The position numbers and the translations under genes are program-made. DNA of 64,000 nt from Mordavella massiliensis (GTDB lineage Bacteria; Bacillota; Clostridia; Lachnospirales; Lachnospiraceae): NCBI RefSeq assembly GCF_016902415.1, contig NZ_JACJLV010000012.1:1-64000 (forward strand), in the 5' to 3' direction. Positions 52,210 through 61,043 of the stretch are shown here, one piece after another; position 1 is the first letter of the stretch; each line of letters opens with the position of its first letter. The notes below the pieces were generated by a model. It made no database searches. It was not told the origin of the DNA and worked only from the letters and a program-made list of their open reading frames with translations.

Positions 52210-52821
52210 ATGGCGAAGGAAAGAAAAACGAGCAAAACGAAGCAGATGCTCATTGACAACTACGAAAAGCAGAAGGCGGAGTTTGTGCGAAAAGGATACC
52301 GGGAATCTTCGGAAGTGTTTTCTGTGGCAAAAGCAAATATTATGGTGTTTGTGACATCTTTTCCTATCGCGCTGATTTTGATCCTGCTTTGGATTTTGGC
52401 GGACCGGGGACCGATCTGGACAAAAGATCTTAACTATGTGCTGGTACTGGCGCTGTTTCTGGTGACGGCCTACATCCACGAAGTGCTGCATGGTGTGGGC
52501 TGGTGCCTGGGAACAAAGAAAAAATGGAAGAGCATATATATCGGCATGATGTGGTCGAGCCTGACTCCGTATTGCCACTGCAAGGAGCCTCTGGAGCCGG
52601 GGAAATATCTGATTGGCTGTCTGCTACCAGGGACCCTTCTGGGACTTGGCATTTACCTGGCGGCTTTTCTGACCGGAAGTAATGTCCTGCTGTGGCTCAG
52701 CCTTCTGAATGTGCTGGGCGCAGGGGGCGACCTGCTGATCGCATGGTACGCCCGCCGCTACCGGACGGGCTATGTGCTAGATCATCCGACGGAATGTGGG
52801 TTTCTCATATTTCAGAAGTAA
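52210..52821 (+). CDS. DUF3267-type membrane protein with HExxH-like motif
   Basis: The 203-aa protein has a basic N-terminus, then about four hydrophobic segments from residue 38 on. The second segment contains AYIHEVLHGVGWCLG, a zinc-metallopeptidase-like HEVLH motif typical of DUF3267. Conserved polar residues follow in HCKEPLEPGKYLIGCLLPG. It is likely a membrane-embedded protein with a metal site; substrates are unknown. It is the first gene behind the tyrosine T-box, so its level should respond to tyrosine supply together with tyrS. ATG behind AGGAGGGAG. Confidence 0.75.
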   Translation: MAKERKTSKTKQMLIDNYEKQKAEFVRKGYRESSEVFSVAKANIMVFVTSFPIALILILLWILADRGPIWTKDLNYVLVLALFLVTAYIHEVLHGVGWCLGTKKKWKSIYIGMMWSSLTPYCHCKEPLEPGKYLIGCLLPGTLLGLGIYLAAFLTGSNVLLWLSLLNVLGAGGDLLIAWYARRYRTGYVLDHPTECGFLIFQK

Positions 52822-52861
52822 AAAATGAAAATAAATTCAGAAATAAAAAGGAGAGAAGAAC

Positions 52862-54085
52862 ATGGGAATTTATGAAGAATTACAGGCAAGAGGGCTGATC
52901 GCCCAGGTGACGGACGAGGAAGAGATCCGCGAGCTGATCAACAATGGAAAGGCTACTTTTTACATCGGATTTGACCCGACGGCGGACAGTCTCCATGTAG
53001 GACATTTCATGGCGCTGTGTCTGATGAAGAGGCTGCAGGAGGCCGGCAATAAGCCGATCGCCCTGATCGGTGGCGGCACCGGTTATATTGGGGATCCGTC
53101 CGGAAGAACGGATATGCGTTCCATGATGACGCCGGAGCAGATCCAGCACAACTGCGACTGCTTCAAAAAACAGATGAGCCGGTTTATTGATTTTTCCGAT
53201 GACAAAGCGCTGATGGTAAATAATGCCGACTGGCTGCTGGATCTGAACTACATCGATTTTCTGCGGGAAGTGGGACCGCACTTCAGCGTTAACCGCATGC
53301 TGGCCGCAGAATGCTACAAGCAGCGGATGGAACGTGGCTTAAGTTTCCTGGAATTTAACTACATGATCATGCAGAGTTTTGATTTTTACATGCTGTACCA
53401 GAAATACGGCTGTAACCTGCAGTTTGGCGGGGACGACCAGTGGAGCAACATGCTGGGCGGCACAGAACTGATCCGCCGGAAACTCGGCAAAAATGCCTGC
53501 GCCATGACCATTACACTGCTCTTGAATTCTGAAGGCAAGAAGATGGGCAAGACCCAGAGCGGCGCTGTGTGGCTGGATCCGGAGAAGACTTCTCCTTTCG
53601 AGTTCTACCAGTACTGGAGAAATGTGGCGGATGCAGACGTCCTGAAATGTATCCGTATGCTGACCTTCCTTCCGCTGGAAGAGATCAACAAGATGGATTC
53701 CTGGGAAGGCGCGCAGCTTAACACGGCAAAGGAAATCCTTGCATTTGAACTGACCAAGCTGGTACACGGCGAAGAGGAAGCGAAAAAGGCCCAGGAGTCT
53801 GCCAGAGCCTTATTCAGCCAGGGAGCTGCGGCCGAAATGCCGACCACAGAGCTTACGGAAGCGGATCTTGAGAATGGAAATATTGACATTCTGACACTTC
53901 TTGTGAAGGCCGGGCTGGTTCCGTCCAAATCCGAAGCAAGGCGTGCGGTACAGCAGGGCGGCGTTGCCATGGACGGCGAGAAGGTGACAGATATCCACGC
54001 GCAGTTTGCAGGAGAAGACTTTGGCGGCGAAGGCGCGGTCCTGAAAAAAGGAAAGAAAAGTTTTCGGAAGATCGTGATGAAATAA
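52862..54085 (+). CDS. tyrS: Tyrosyl-tRNA synthetase
   Basis: The 407-aa class I synthetase charges tRNA-Tyr. The HIGH-type motif is [11 protein letters not shown] near residue 45, the tyrosine pocket includes [12 protein letters not shown] and GGDDQWSNM, and the KMSKS-type motif is KMGKTQSG near residue 230. A C-terminal S4 RNA-binding domain ([21 protein letters not shown]) follows. It is the second gene of the T-box operon. ATG with AGGAGAGAAG upstream. Confidence 0.97.
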   Translation: MGIYEELQARGLIAQVTDEEEIRELINNGKATFYIGFDPTADSLHVGHFMALCLMKRLQEAGNKPIALIGGGTGYIGDPSGRTDMRSMMTPEQIQHNCDCFKKQMSRFIDFSDDKALMVNNADWLLDLNYIDFLREVGPHFSVNRMLAAECYKQRMERGLSFLEFNYMIMQSFDFYMLYQKYGCNLQFGGDDQWSNMLGGTELIRRKLGKNACAMTITLLLNSEGKKMGKTQSGAVWLDPEKTSPFEFYQYWRNVADADVLKCIRMLTFLPLEEINKMDSWEGAQLNTAKEILAFELTKLVHGEEEAKKAQESARALFSQGAAAEMPTTELTEADLENGNIDILTLLVKAGLVPSKSEARRAVQQGGVAMDGEKVTDIHAQFAGEDFGGEGAVLKKGKKSFRKIVMK

Positions 54086-54120
54086 GCAGAAATGTTAGCA
54101 TTCATCAGATAAAGAAACGG

Positions 54121-54160
54121 AGATGCCCCATGACAGAATATGTCGCGGGGCATTTCTTTT
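54121..54160 (+). terminator. Terminator of tyrS
   Basis: ATGCCCC and GGGGCAT flank a nested TGACA/TGTC pairing and are followed by TTCTTTT, 35 bases after the tyrS stop. Confidence 0.85.
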
Positions 54161-54249
54161 ACCGTTTGTTAAAATTAGAAAAATTATGCGTCCTTTTCGG
54201 GAAAATATGCTAAAATAAAATAACTAGATTTTTTCGGGAGGTGCGAAGG

Positions 54250-54774
54250 ATGGAAGGATTAGAAAGTATGACCCCTTTGGAGTCGGAAAAGAAAGATCTG
54301 ATGGCCAGATTAGGAGAAATTTATTATAAAAAATGTAAAGAAAGCGGCAATGTGACAGCAGAAGAAGCGGAGATCCTTGAAAAAATCGCCAGACTGGATC
54401 AGGAGATGCCAGGTGAAGATACGGAGTATCAGGGAAGCGTGTGCCCCGGCTGCGGCGCGCCTGTAGAACCGGACCAGGTGTTTTGTGTGAACTGCGGGAT
54501 CCGGCTGGTGGAAGATGATGCGGTGACAGAGATGCACCTGGAAAGCGATACACCGAAGCCTGGAAATGTCTGCCCTCATTGCGGCGCGCCGGTAAATGAC
54601 GATCAGGATTTCTGTATCATGTGCGGGACACGCCTGGGGCAGCCTGGGCAGCAGGCAGGCGGCGGACAGGCCCAGCCGGAAGCTGCGAATGTTCCGAAGC
54701 GGTGTCCCGGCTGCGGAAAGATCCTTCCGCCGGAGATGCATTTTTGCACAGCCTGCGGAACCAGGGTGGATTGA
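54250..54774 (+). CDS. Triple zinc-ribbon protein
   Basis: The 174-aa soluble protein has a helical N-terminal half (about 1-60) and three zinc ribbons, each CPxCG-x9-FCxxCG: CPGCGAPVEPDQVFCVNCG, CPHCGAPVNDDQDFCIMCG and CPGCGKILPPEMHFCTACG. A Gly/Gln linker separates the last two. ATG 54250 is preferred over GTG 54241, with GGAGGTGCG upstream. It begins a row of three zinc-ribbon genes, 28 bases before the second. Function is unknown; zinc storage, protein interaction or scaffolding are possible. Confidence 0.75.
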   Translation: MEGLESMTPLESEKKDLMARLGEIYYKKCKESGNVTAEEAEILEKIARLDQEMPGEDTEYQGSVCPGCGAPVEPDQVFCVNCGIRLVEDDAVTEMHLESDTPKPGNVCPHCGAPVNDDQDFCIMCGTRLGQPGQQAGGGQAQPEAANVPKRCPGCGKILPPEMHFCTACGTRVD

Positions 54775-54802
54775 TAAATAGCATATAAAGGAGAGAACCA
54801 GG

Positions 54803-55537
54803 ATGTATTGTACTCATTGTGGACAAGAATTGATAGAAGGCGGAAAGTTTTGCCCCAGATGCGGCGCGCCGGTGGACGGGAACGGGTTTGAGGCTTCGGA
54901 AGGCCCGCAGGCAGAGCCGGGGGTAGAGCCCGGAGAAAACCTCGGAGAAAAACCCGGAGGAAACCCACAGGCAGGATTCGGAGCCCCGGGGCCAGGATAT
55001 CCCGGTGCGGCAGTCAGAAAAAAGACTTCCCCGGCAGTGATCGCGGTGATCGTCGCAGTAATCGTTTTTCTGGCGATTTGCTCCGTCCTGGCAGTCTGGC
55101 TTTTGTTTTTCCGGAACACCTATAAAACGCCGATTAAAAATATGGTGAAGGTGATTGAGGAACAGGACGGCGAGGCGGCAATGGATCTGATCCCGGAGCA
55201 GTATCTGACAGTAGCCCGGACAATGACCGGCCTGGACGAGGACGCGATGGAGGAAATGCTGGAAGCGAGCCTTGGAACAGTGCTGGAAGGATATGAAGGA
55301 AAAATCAAAATAGACTATGAGATTGGAGACGCCAGAGATCTGACAGATTTTGAGATCCAGAATCTGGAGAGCGGATATTTTGGATTTCTGGGCGAAATCG
55401 AAGCTGCAAAGGAAGTTGAATTTTCTGCGGAGATTTTTGTGGACGGAGAAGAAGTAGAGGAAATTGCCGATGATACGACGCTTACAGTGATCAGACTGGA
55501 TGGAAAATGGTATCTGGATCCGTCCATGCTCTTTTAG
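54803..55537 (+). CDS. Zinc-ribbon membrane protein with extracytoplasmic domain
   Basis: The 244-aa protein starts with a zinc ribbon (MYCTHCGQELIEGGKFCPRCG) and a Gly/Pro/Glu-rich linker to about 72. One membrane segment (AVIAVIVAVIVFLAICSVLAV) follows, then a 140-aa domain outside or behind it (MVKVIEEQDGEAAMDLIPEQ to the end) resembling DUF4878/lumazine-binding-like folds. The arrangement cytoplasmic ribbon, membrane, external domain suggests signal transfer or anchoring. It is second in the three-gene zinc-ribbon row. Confidence 0.72.
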   Translation: MYCTHCGQELIEGGKFCPRCGAPVDGNGFEASEGPQAEPGVEPGENLGEKPGGNPQAGFGAPGPGYPGAAVRKKTSPAVIAVIVAVIVFLAICSVLAVWLLFFRNTYKTPIKNMVKVIEEQDGEAAMDLIPEQYLTVARTMTGLDEDAMEEMLEASLGTVLEGYEGKIKIDYEIGDARDLTDFEIQNLESGYFGFLGEIEAAKEVEFSAEIFVDGEEVEEIADDTTLTVIRLDGKWYLDPSMLF

Positions 55538-55584
55538 GCGGCAGGCGGCAGAAGCCAAAGAAGATGAAAAAGGAGAGGATATCT

Positions 55585-56364
55585 ATGATTTGTCCTAACT
55601 GTGGATTTGAAAATGAAAAGGATTCCCGGTTTTGCGGGAACTGCGGCGCCCGGCTGCCGGAAAAAAAGTCGAAAACCCCTTTGATCATCGCGCTTGTGAT
55701 CGTGTTTGTCATTCTGGCAGCAGCCGTGATCGGATATTTTGCCTATGATTTCCTTTCTGACGATAAGGAAGAAGTGCGTCAGGAGGAGCAGCAGCCAGAC
55801 ACCGGGGAAGCGGAGGAAGAGGCTGCCGGCGAAATAGAAGGCGAGGTACAGGATGAAGAGTCCAGGGAAGAAGGATGGCAGATCACCAATGTGGCGGCGC
55901 CGGCGTCTACCGGATCTGCCCGTGAACTTTCTGTGGCACAGGCCATGGCCACTTCTGTGATCGATCAGCAGGGATATGATAACAGCGCAGACATGGTTCT
56001 GGATGGAAAAGACGAGACATCCTGGCAGGAGGGTGTGTCCGGAGATGGCATCGGAGAGGGGATTTCCCTGTATTTTGATCAGGAATATGAAGTCAAATAC
56101 ATTGCGCTGAAGCTTGGAAACTGGAGATCGGATGATTATTACGCGCAGAATAACCGCCCGGAAACACTGAAGATTACCATGGGCGGGCAGAGTGCGGAAC
56201 TCTCATTTGCAGATTTGAAACAAGAACAGTGGATCGCAGTTGACGGGGACTGCAATACCTCAGAAATAAAATTTGAGATTGTTTCGGTTTATCATGGCAG
56301 CAATCCGGACTGGGACGATACCTGTATCGCAGAGATCAGCGTCTATGGAGAGGAAGAAATGTGA
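55585..56364 (+). CDS. Zinc-ribbon membrane protein with discoidin-like domain
   Basis: The 259-aa protein has a zinc ribbon (MICPNCGFENEKDSRFCGNCG), a membrane segment (LIIALVIVFVILAAAVIGYF), an acidic Glu/Gln linker, and a C-terminal domain from about 120. That domain resembles the NADase-type or F5/8 discoidin glycan-binding fold (MVLDGKDETSWQEGVSGDGIGEGI, YIALKLGNWRSDD). ATG 55585 with AGGAGAGG is preferred to the upstream in-frame start. It is third in the row and shares topology with the second gene, so the set may act together at the surface. Confidence 0.74.
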   Translation: MICPNCGFENEKDSRFCGNCGARLPEKKSKTPLIIALVIVFVILAAAVIGYFAYDFLSDDKEEVRQEEQQPDTGEAEEEAAGEIEGEVQDEESREEGWQITNVAAPASTGSARELSVAQAMATSVIDQQGYDNSADMVLDGKDETSWQEGVSGDGIGEGISLYFDQEYEVKYIALKLGNWRSDDYYAQNNRPETLKITMGGQSAELSFADLKQEQWIAVDGDCNTSEIKFEIVSVYHGSNPDWDDTCIAEISVYGEEEM

Positions 56365-56414
56365 TAAAAACACATCAGTTAAAATATGTCAGAAAAGAAC
56401 AGGAGGAGATAACA

Positions 56415-56936
56415 ATGACATTTCATGAAACAGACATTCACACCTTATCATTTAACCCCTTTGACAAGATCAGCAAGCAGTGGATGCTGATCACCGCAGG
56501 AGACAGAAACGGTTCCAACACCATGACAGCAAGCTGGGGCGGGGTTGGCATCATGTGGGGGAAACCGGTGGCAACCGCTTATATCCGGCCCCAGAGGTAT
56601 ACAAAAGAATTTGTAGACGACAACGAGTATTTTACCCTTTCCTTCCTGCCGGAAGAACAGAGGAAAGCATTAAATATCTGCGGTTCCGTGTCCGGAAGAG
56701 ATGTGGAAGACAAATGGAAAGAAGCCGGGCTGCATCCCTGCTATCTGAATGAGGGAACGCCGGATGAAGTGGCGGCAGTGGAAGAGGCGGAAATGGTCTT
56801 CGAGTGCCGGAAACTGTATGCACAGGAGATGCTTCCGGAATGTTTTATCGATACAGAATGCGATACAAAATGGTATCCAACTAAAGATTATCACACAATG
56901 TACATTGCAGAAATTGTGAAAGTGTGGATAAAATAG
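56415..56936 (+). CDS. Flavin reductase-like domain protein
   Basis: The 173-aa protein matches the FMN-binding split-barrel flavin reductase family: KQWMLITAGDRNGSNTMTASWGGVGIMWG is the FMN region, followed by RPQRYTKEFVDDNEYFTLSFL. Such proteins bind FMN and reduce it or act as flavoredoxins. ATG 56415 with AGGAGGAGAT is chosen over the earlier in-frame start. It is probably separate from the zinc-ribbon genes, and its transcript ends at a family B repeat. Confidence 0.88.
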   Translation: MTFHETDIHTLSFNPFDKISKQWMLITAGDRNGSNTMTASWGGVGIMWGKPVATAYIRPQRYTKEFVDDNEYFTLSFLPEEQRKALNICGSVSGRDVEDKWKEAGLHPCYLNEGTPDEVAAVEEAEMVFECRKLYAQEMLPECFIDTECDTKWYPTKDYHTMYIAEIVKVWIK

Positions 56937-56946
56937 GTTTAAATGT

Positions 56947-56990
56947 TAAATGGGGACGGGGGATTTTCAAAAATCCCCCGTCCCCATTTA
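56947..56990. repeat. Family B palindromic repeat, copy B4
   Basis: TAAATGGGGACGGGGGATTT and its complement flank a 3-5 base centre between the convergent flavin-reductase and GH13 genes. The GH13 stop codon overlaps the right edge, so the palindrome likely ends transcription from both sides. Confidence 0.92.
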
Positions 56991-58295
56991 GAATTGTAAA
57001 TATTGTATACTGTATGCCGGCATTTCCAGTGTGCCGTTCAGTGTCAGTGTTTCTCCGCTTATCAGCTCAGCGGCTGTGCCGCTCAAGTCACCGTGGCAGG
57101 CGGTATAGGCGGCATCAGAAGCATTAATGGCTGCAAATACTTTTTCGTTTTCTGTTACGCGTTCAAAGATAAGCTGGTGGTTGGTCAGCACGACATTCCG
57201 GTAGGAACCGTTGCACAAGGCGTCGCTGTTCTGGCGGATGCGGATCAGTTTTTTGATGAGATCTGTCAAATCGCTGGGCTTCGGTTCTTCGAAACAGGGG
57301 CGGAGAGCGTAATCATTTCCGGGAGCTTTTTCCCCGGGTTCGCCCCACTCGCTTCCGTAGTAAATGCAGGGAATGCCCGGCATGGCCATCAGAAGCCCGT
57401 AAGTCAGCGGCAGGTGCTTTTTGTTCGTCAGAATGCTGGCAATTCTCGTTACGTCATGGTTGTCCACAAAGTTCATCAGATGCTTGCCGCGATAGAGACA
57501 CCAGGGCTCGGAGCCGTACTGGCGCTGCAGGGAATGTGCGATCTCAAACATATTCATGGAATTGAAGCTGGAATAGATTCCCTTATAGCACTCATAATTT
57601 GTGCAGCTGTGGAGCATCTCATCGTTGACAATCCGGTTGTAGTCGCCAAACAGCACTTCTCCGATCAGGGCAAAGTCAGGCTTCAGCTGCATGGTAAAGG
57701 AACGCAGGCGGCGCATAAATTCCGGTTCCAGACTGTAGGCCACATCCAGCCGCAATCCGTCAATGTCAAAGGTATCCACCCAGAATTTTACACACTCCAG
57801 AAGATAGTCTACAACCGCCGGATTTTTCAGGTTCAGTTTTACCAGTTCAAAATGGCCTTCCCAGCCCTCGTACCAGAAGCCGTCGTTGTAGCCGTTGTTT
57901 CCGTCAAAGTTGATCCAGAACCAGTCTTTGTATGGGGAGTCCCATTTCTTTTCCAGTACATCCTGAAATGCCCAGAATCCCCGGCCTACATGGTTAAAAA
58001 CTCCGTCGAGTACGATTTTGACATGGTGGCTGTGAAGATCCTGGCAGACCTGGGCGAAATCCTCGTTCGTACCCAGACGGCAGTCGATTTTTTTGAAATC
58101 TCTGGTGTCATATCCGTGGTTGTCGGATTCAAATACCGGATTCAGAAGGATGGAATCGATGCCAAGGTTCTCCAGATATCCGCTCCAGTCCATAAGCTTG
58201 CGGATCCGCGGCTCGCAAACCCCATCGTTGTGAACCGGGGCGCCACAGAAGCCGATAGGATAAATCTGATAAAAAATACTATTAAAAGCCCACAT
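56988..58295 (-). CDS. GH13 alpha-amylase family glycosidase
   Basis: The 435-aa TIM-barrel enzyme hydrolyses alpha-glucosidic bonds. The conserved regions are VLDGVFNHVG, the nucleophile Asp near 184 in DGLRLDVAYS, the acid/base Glu near 213 in ALIGEVLFG, and the third Asp near 281 in FVDNHDVTRI. No signal peptide is seen, so it acts in the cytoplasm, probably on imported maltodextrins or cyclomaltodextrins. ATG with GAGAGG upstream on the minus strand. It follows the MATE gene in the same direction. Confidence 0.93.
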   Translation of the reverse strand: MWAFNSIFYQIYPIGFCGAPVHNDGVCEPRIRKLMDWSGYLENLGIDSILLNPVFESDNHGYDTRDFKKIDCRLGTNEDFAQVCQDLHSHHVKIVLDGVFNHVGRGFWAFQDVLEKKWDSPYKDWFWINFDGNNGYNDGFWYEGWEGHFELVKLNLKNPAVVDYLLECVKFWVDTFDIDGLRLDVAYSLEPEFMRRLRSFTMQLKPDFALIGEVLFGDYNRIVNDEMLHSCTNYECYKGIYSSFNSMNMFEIAHSLQRQYGSEPWCLYRGKHLMNFVDNHDVTRIASILTNKKHLPLTYGLLMAMPGIPCIYYGSEWGEPGEKAPGNDYALRPCFEEPKPSDLTDLIKKLIRIRQNSDALCNGSYRNVVLTNHQLIFERVTENEKVFAAINASDAAYTACHGDLSGTAAELISGETLTLNGTLEMPAYSIQYLQF

Positions 58296-58361
58296 GAATG
58301 AAAGCCTCTCTTTCCATTTTATTTTCCATTTTTTTCATTTTAATATAGAAAAGGATCCGGG

Positions 58362-59723
58362 TCAAAAAGTTTTCTGTTGTCCCGGTAATTCTTTCTTGAG
58401 AAAGATCAAAAACCAGCACAGCAGAATGATTCCTTTGAAAATGCTGGAAATGGTGATGCTCCACCAGATCCCGTTTAGTCCGAGAGCCGTCTGTACCAGC
58501 ACCAGCGCCAGCGGAATGCGGATGGCGGTAAACACGATGCTTACAACAGATGGCGGCACGGTTTTTCCAAAACCGGCGAAAGCCCCGGCAGTCGTGATCT
58601 CTACACTCATAAATAGCTGAGAGACGCCAAGAATCACCAGATAGTCCACGCCCATGGGCAGAACGTCTGCCTCGGTGATAAAGACACGGAAAATAGGCGC
58701 CGGGCATACGATCAAAAGGAAGGTGCAGAACAGACCCCAGAGCAGCACAATGATCATGGCGCTGCGGTAACCTTTGCGGATCCGTCCGGGATTGCCTGCC
58801 CCGTGATTCTGGGCGATAAAGGAATTGACGGCTGCAGCGAATCCATCGGCGGTCATCCAGGAAATGGATTCGATCTGGGAGCCTACTTTCTGGACAGCCA
58901 CGGCGGCGTCTCCATATCCTGCTACCATGCGGGCAATGATCATGGAAATGCCGGTAAACAGCATATTTTGCAGGCAGGACGGCACGCCGATCCGGACGAT
59001 GGATCTGACAGCATCGAATTTTGGCCTGGAAAAGAACCGTACATGACAGAACAAAAGGTCATCCTGCATAGCGAAAATCAGAAACATGCAGGTGACGATC
59101 ATCTGGGCAAATACGGTGGCAATGGCGGCGCCCATGACTTTTAGTTCCGGAAACGGACCGATACCAAAGATCAGAACCGGATCCATGAAAAAGTTGATCA
59201 CCAGTCCGCTTGTAGTGGCAAGGAAAGCCGCCCGGCTGTTGCCAATGGCTGTGAACAGTCCGGTAAATGTCTGGTTTAAAAAAGAAAAGAAGACCAGACC
59301 ACAGGTGATCTGAAGATAGATCCGTGCATCTGCGATGACCTGCGGACTATTTAATTTGAAGAAATCGATCAGCGGAACGGAAAAAAGGATGCAGATCAGT
59401 CCAAAAAGGAGACCGGTAAATGCGGCGAGCTGGAGAGCTCCGGTGGCATATCCGGCAGCTTCTTTTGGATCGCCTGCGCCCAGAGAATGACCGGTATTGA
59501 CCTGCCCGCCCATTTTGGAAAGCACTGCAAGCCCGTTGGAGAGCCACATGTACATGCCGGCCGCGCCCACTGCGGCTACCGCGTTGCTTCCCAGTCTTCC
59601 GATCCAGATCATGTCCGTCAGGTTGTACGCCATCTGGATCAGCGAGGTGGCCATGATCGGAACCGCAAGCCGGGTCAGAGAAGATAAAACCGGGCCGTGA
59701 AGAAGATCGATATGTTTTTTCAT
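58362..59723 (-). CDS. MATE family efflux transporter
   Basis: The 453-aa protein has 12 membrane segments in two homologous halves. It starts with the MATE pattern GPVLSSLTRLAVPIMATSLIQMAYNLTDMIWIGRLG in pieces, with the conserved Asp in the first segment. Members export drugs or metabolites with sodium or proton influx. ATG with GGGGGAATT upstream. It is transcribed toward the GH13 gene 66 bases downstream. Substrate unknown. Confidence 0.93.
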   Translation of the reverse strand: MKKHIDLLHGPVLSSLTRLAVPIMATSLIQMAYNLTDMIWIGRLGSNAVAAVGAAGMYMWLSNGLAVLSKMGGQVNTGHSLGAGDPKEAAGYATGALQLAAFTGLLFGLICILFSVPLIDFFKLNSPQVIADARIYLQITCGLVFFSFLNQTFTGLFTAIGNSRAAFLATTSGLVINFFMDPVLIFGIGPFPELKVMGAAIATVFAQMIVTCMFLIFAMQDDLLFCHVRFFSRPKFDAVRSIVRIGVPSCLQNMLFTGISMIIARMVAGYGDAAVAVQKVGSQIESISWMTADGFAAAVNSFIAQNHGAGNPGRIRKGYRSAMIIVLLWGLFCTFLLIVCPAPIFRVFITEADVLPMGVDYLVILGVSQLFMSVEITTAGAFAGFGKTVPPSVVSIVFTAIRIPLALVLVQTALGLNGIWWSITISSIFKGIILLCWFLIFLKKELPGQQKTF

Positions 59724-60001
59724 TGGTAATTCCCCCAGGATGTGTTATCATAGAGTCTGCGGTCTTGTAAAAGTACAAAACCATGCAGAAAAAAGTATAA
59801 CATAATCCGGGTGAGAAATACAGACAGCAAATCCGAAAAAACCGTAGAAATTTCCATAAAAACGGTTGACACGCCAGGATGCGTATAATATAATAATGCA
59901 GTATGACAAAAGGAGAAACAGTGAGAAACCAAAGCCCCGGAGTCTTGCTGATTTCAATAAAATGACCAAGTGAAATGTTTATATTTACAGGAGGGAACCC
60001 A
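59724..60001. other. Divergent region between MATE and rplM
   Basis: No gene is seen in these 278 bases. They hold the promoters of the two divergent transcripts and an untranslated leader of about 105 bases in front of rplM. The MATE start lies at the left edge. Confidence 0.6.
59866..59894 (+). promoter_or_regulatory. Promoter of the rplM-rpsI operon
   Basis: TTGACA at 59866-59871 and TATAAT at 59889-59894 are 17 bases apart. A second TATAAT starts five bases earlier but would leave only 12 bases of spacer. The transcript would have a leader of about 100 bases before rplM, where an L13-type autoregulatory leader could sit. Confidence 0.88.
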
Positions 60002-60430
60002 ATGAAAACTTATATGGCAAATCCAGATAAGATTGAAAGAAAATGGTATGTAGTTGACGCTTCGGGATATACATTAGGACGCCTGGCATCTGAAGTGGCT
60101 AAGGTATTAAGAGGAAAGAACAAACCGGAATTTACACCGCACATTGATACAGGTGATTATGTGATCGTTGTAAATGCAGAGAAAGTTGCTGTAACAGGCA
60201 AGAAGATGAATCAGAAGATCTACTATCGTCACTCTGACTATGTAGGAGGAATGAAAGAGACTACACTGGCAGAGATGATGGCCAAGAAGCCGGAGAGAGT
60301 GATCGAACTTGCTGTAAAGGGAATGCTTCCGAAGGGACCTTTGGGAAGAGCTATGATCAAGAAGCTTCACGTATATGCTGGTCCGGATCATGAGCAGCAG
60401 GCTCAGAAGCCGGTAGAGCTTAAGTTTTAA
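60002..60430 (+). CDS. rplM: 50S ribosomal protein L13
   Basis: The 142-aa protein binds 23S rRNA early in large-subunit assembly. [20 protein letters not shown] and the conserved [21 protein letters not shown] are visible. ATG 60002 with CAGGAGGG is chosen over the frame's upstream start. It is followed 27 bases later by rpsI, the universal bacterial pairing. Confidence 0.98.
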   Translation: MKTYMANPDKIERKWYVVDASGYTLGRLASEVAKVLRGKNKPEFTPHIDTGDYVIVVNAEKVAVTGKKMNQKIYYRHSDYVGGMKETTLAEMMAKKPERVIELAVKGMLPKGPLGRAMIKKLHVYAGPDHEQQAQKPVELKF

Positions 60431-60457
60431 GGAAAGGTTTGAAAGGAGGATATTACA

Positions 60458-60850
60458 GTGGCTAACGCAAGATTTTACGGAACAGGCAGAAGAAAAAAAT
60501 CAGTAGCAAGAGTATATTTAGTACCGGGAACCGGTAAGATTACAATAAATAAGAGAGATATCGATGAGTATCTCGGACTGGAGACATTAAAGGTTGTTGT
60601 TCGTCAGCCTCTGGTAGCTACAGAGACAGAGGGCAAATTTGATGTGATCGTTAACGTAAAAGGTGGCGGTTACACAGGACAGGCCGGAGCGATCCGTCAT
60701 GGTATCGCAAGAGCGCTGCTTGAGGCAGACGCTGATTACAGGCCGGTGCTTAAGAAAGCAGGATTCCTGACACGTGATCCGAGAATGAAAGAGCGTAAGA
60801 AGTACGGTCTCAAAGCAGCCCGTAGAGCTCCGCAGTTCAGCAAGCGTTAA
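60458..60850 (+). CDS. rpsI: 30S ribosomal protein S9
   Basis: The 130-aa protein ends in the conserved [17 protein letters not shown] tail that reaches the ribosomal P site. The N-terminal [19 protein letters not shown] and central [20 protein letters not shown] are diagnostic. The start is GTG behind GAAAGGAGG. It ends the operon at a strong terminator and also marks the end of the recognisable core chromosome in this window. Confidence 0.98.
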   Translation: MANARFYGTGRRKKSVARVYLVPGTGKITINKRDIDEYLGLETLKVVVRQPLVATETEGKFDVIVNVKGGGYTGQAGAIRHGIARALLEADADYRPVLKKAGFLTRDPRMKERKKYGLKAARRAPQFSKR

Positions 60851-60896
60851 TCGGGATTACCCAAGAGATAACCGAACAGTTATTGAAATTGCAGGC

Positions 60897-60932
60897 AAAC
60901 CCTGGAAACATCACGTTTCCGGGGTTTTTCTT
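60897..60932 (+). terminator. Terminator of rplM-rpsI
   Basis: AAACCCTGGAAAC pairs with GTTTCCGGGGTTT, with one G-T pair, around ATCAC and is followed by TTTTTC. Confidence 0.93.
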
Positions 60933-60993
60933 TTCGCCCTGGAAACGCGGTGGAACGGGGGAAAACCGGGTGAAAATCATCGGATTAGCAGCG

Positions 60994-61015
60994 CGTTTGT
61001 AACACGTTTGCAACA
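60994..61015 (+). repeat. 11-bp tandem direct repeat at the accessory boundary
   Basis: CGTTTGTAACA and CGTTTGCAACA are adjacent and differ at one base. They lie between the rpsI terminator and the first accessory ORF and could mark an element end. Confidence 0.5.
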
Positions 61016-61043
61016 AAAATATCTTTACTCAAGAGTCCTGTTT

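Noticed and set aside
57003-58301. 432-aa plus-strand open frame
   Set aside because: It is the exact antisense of the GH13 gene, which has all catalytic motifs; the antisense product has no recognisable domain or ribosome site.
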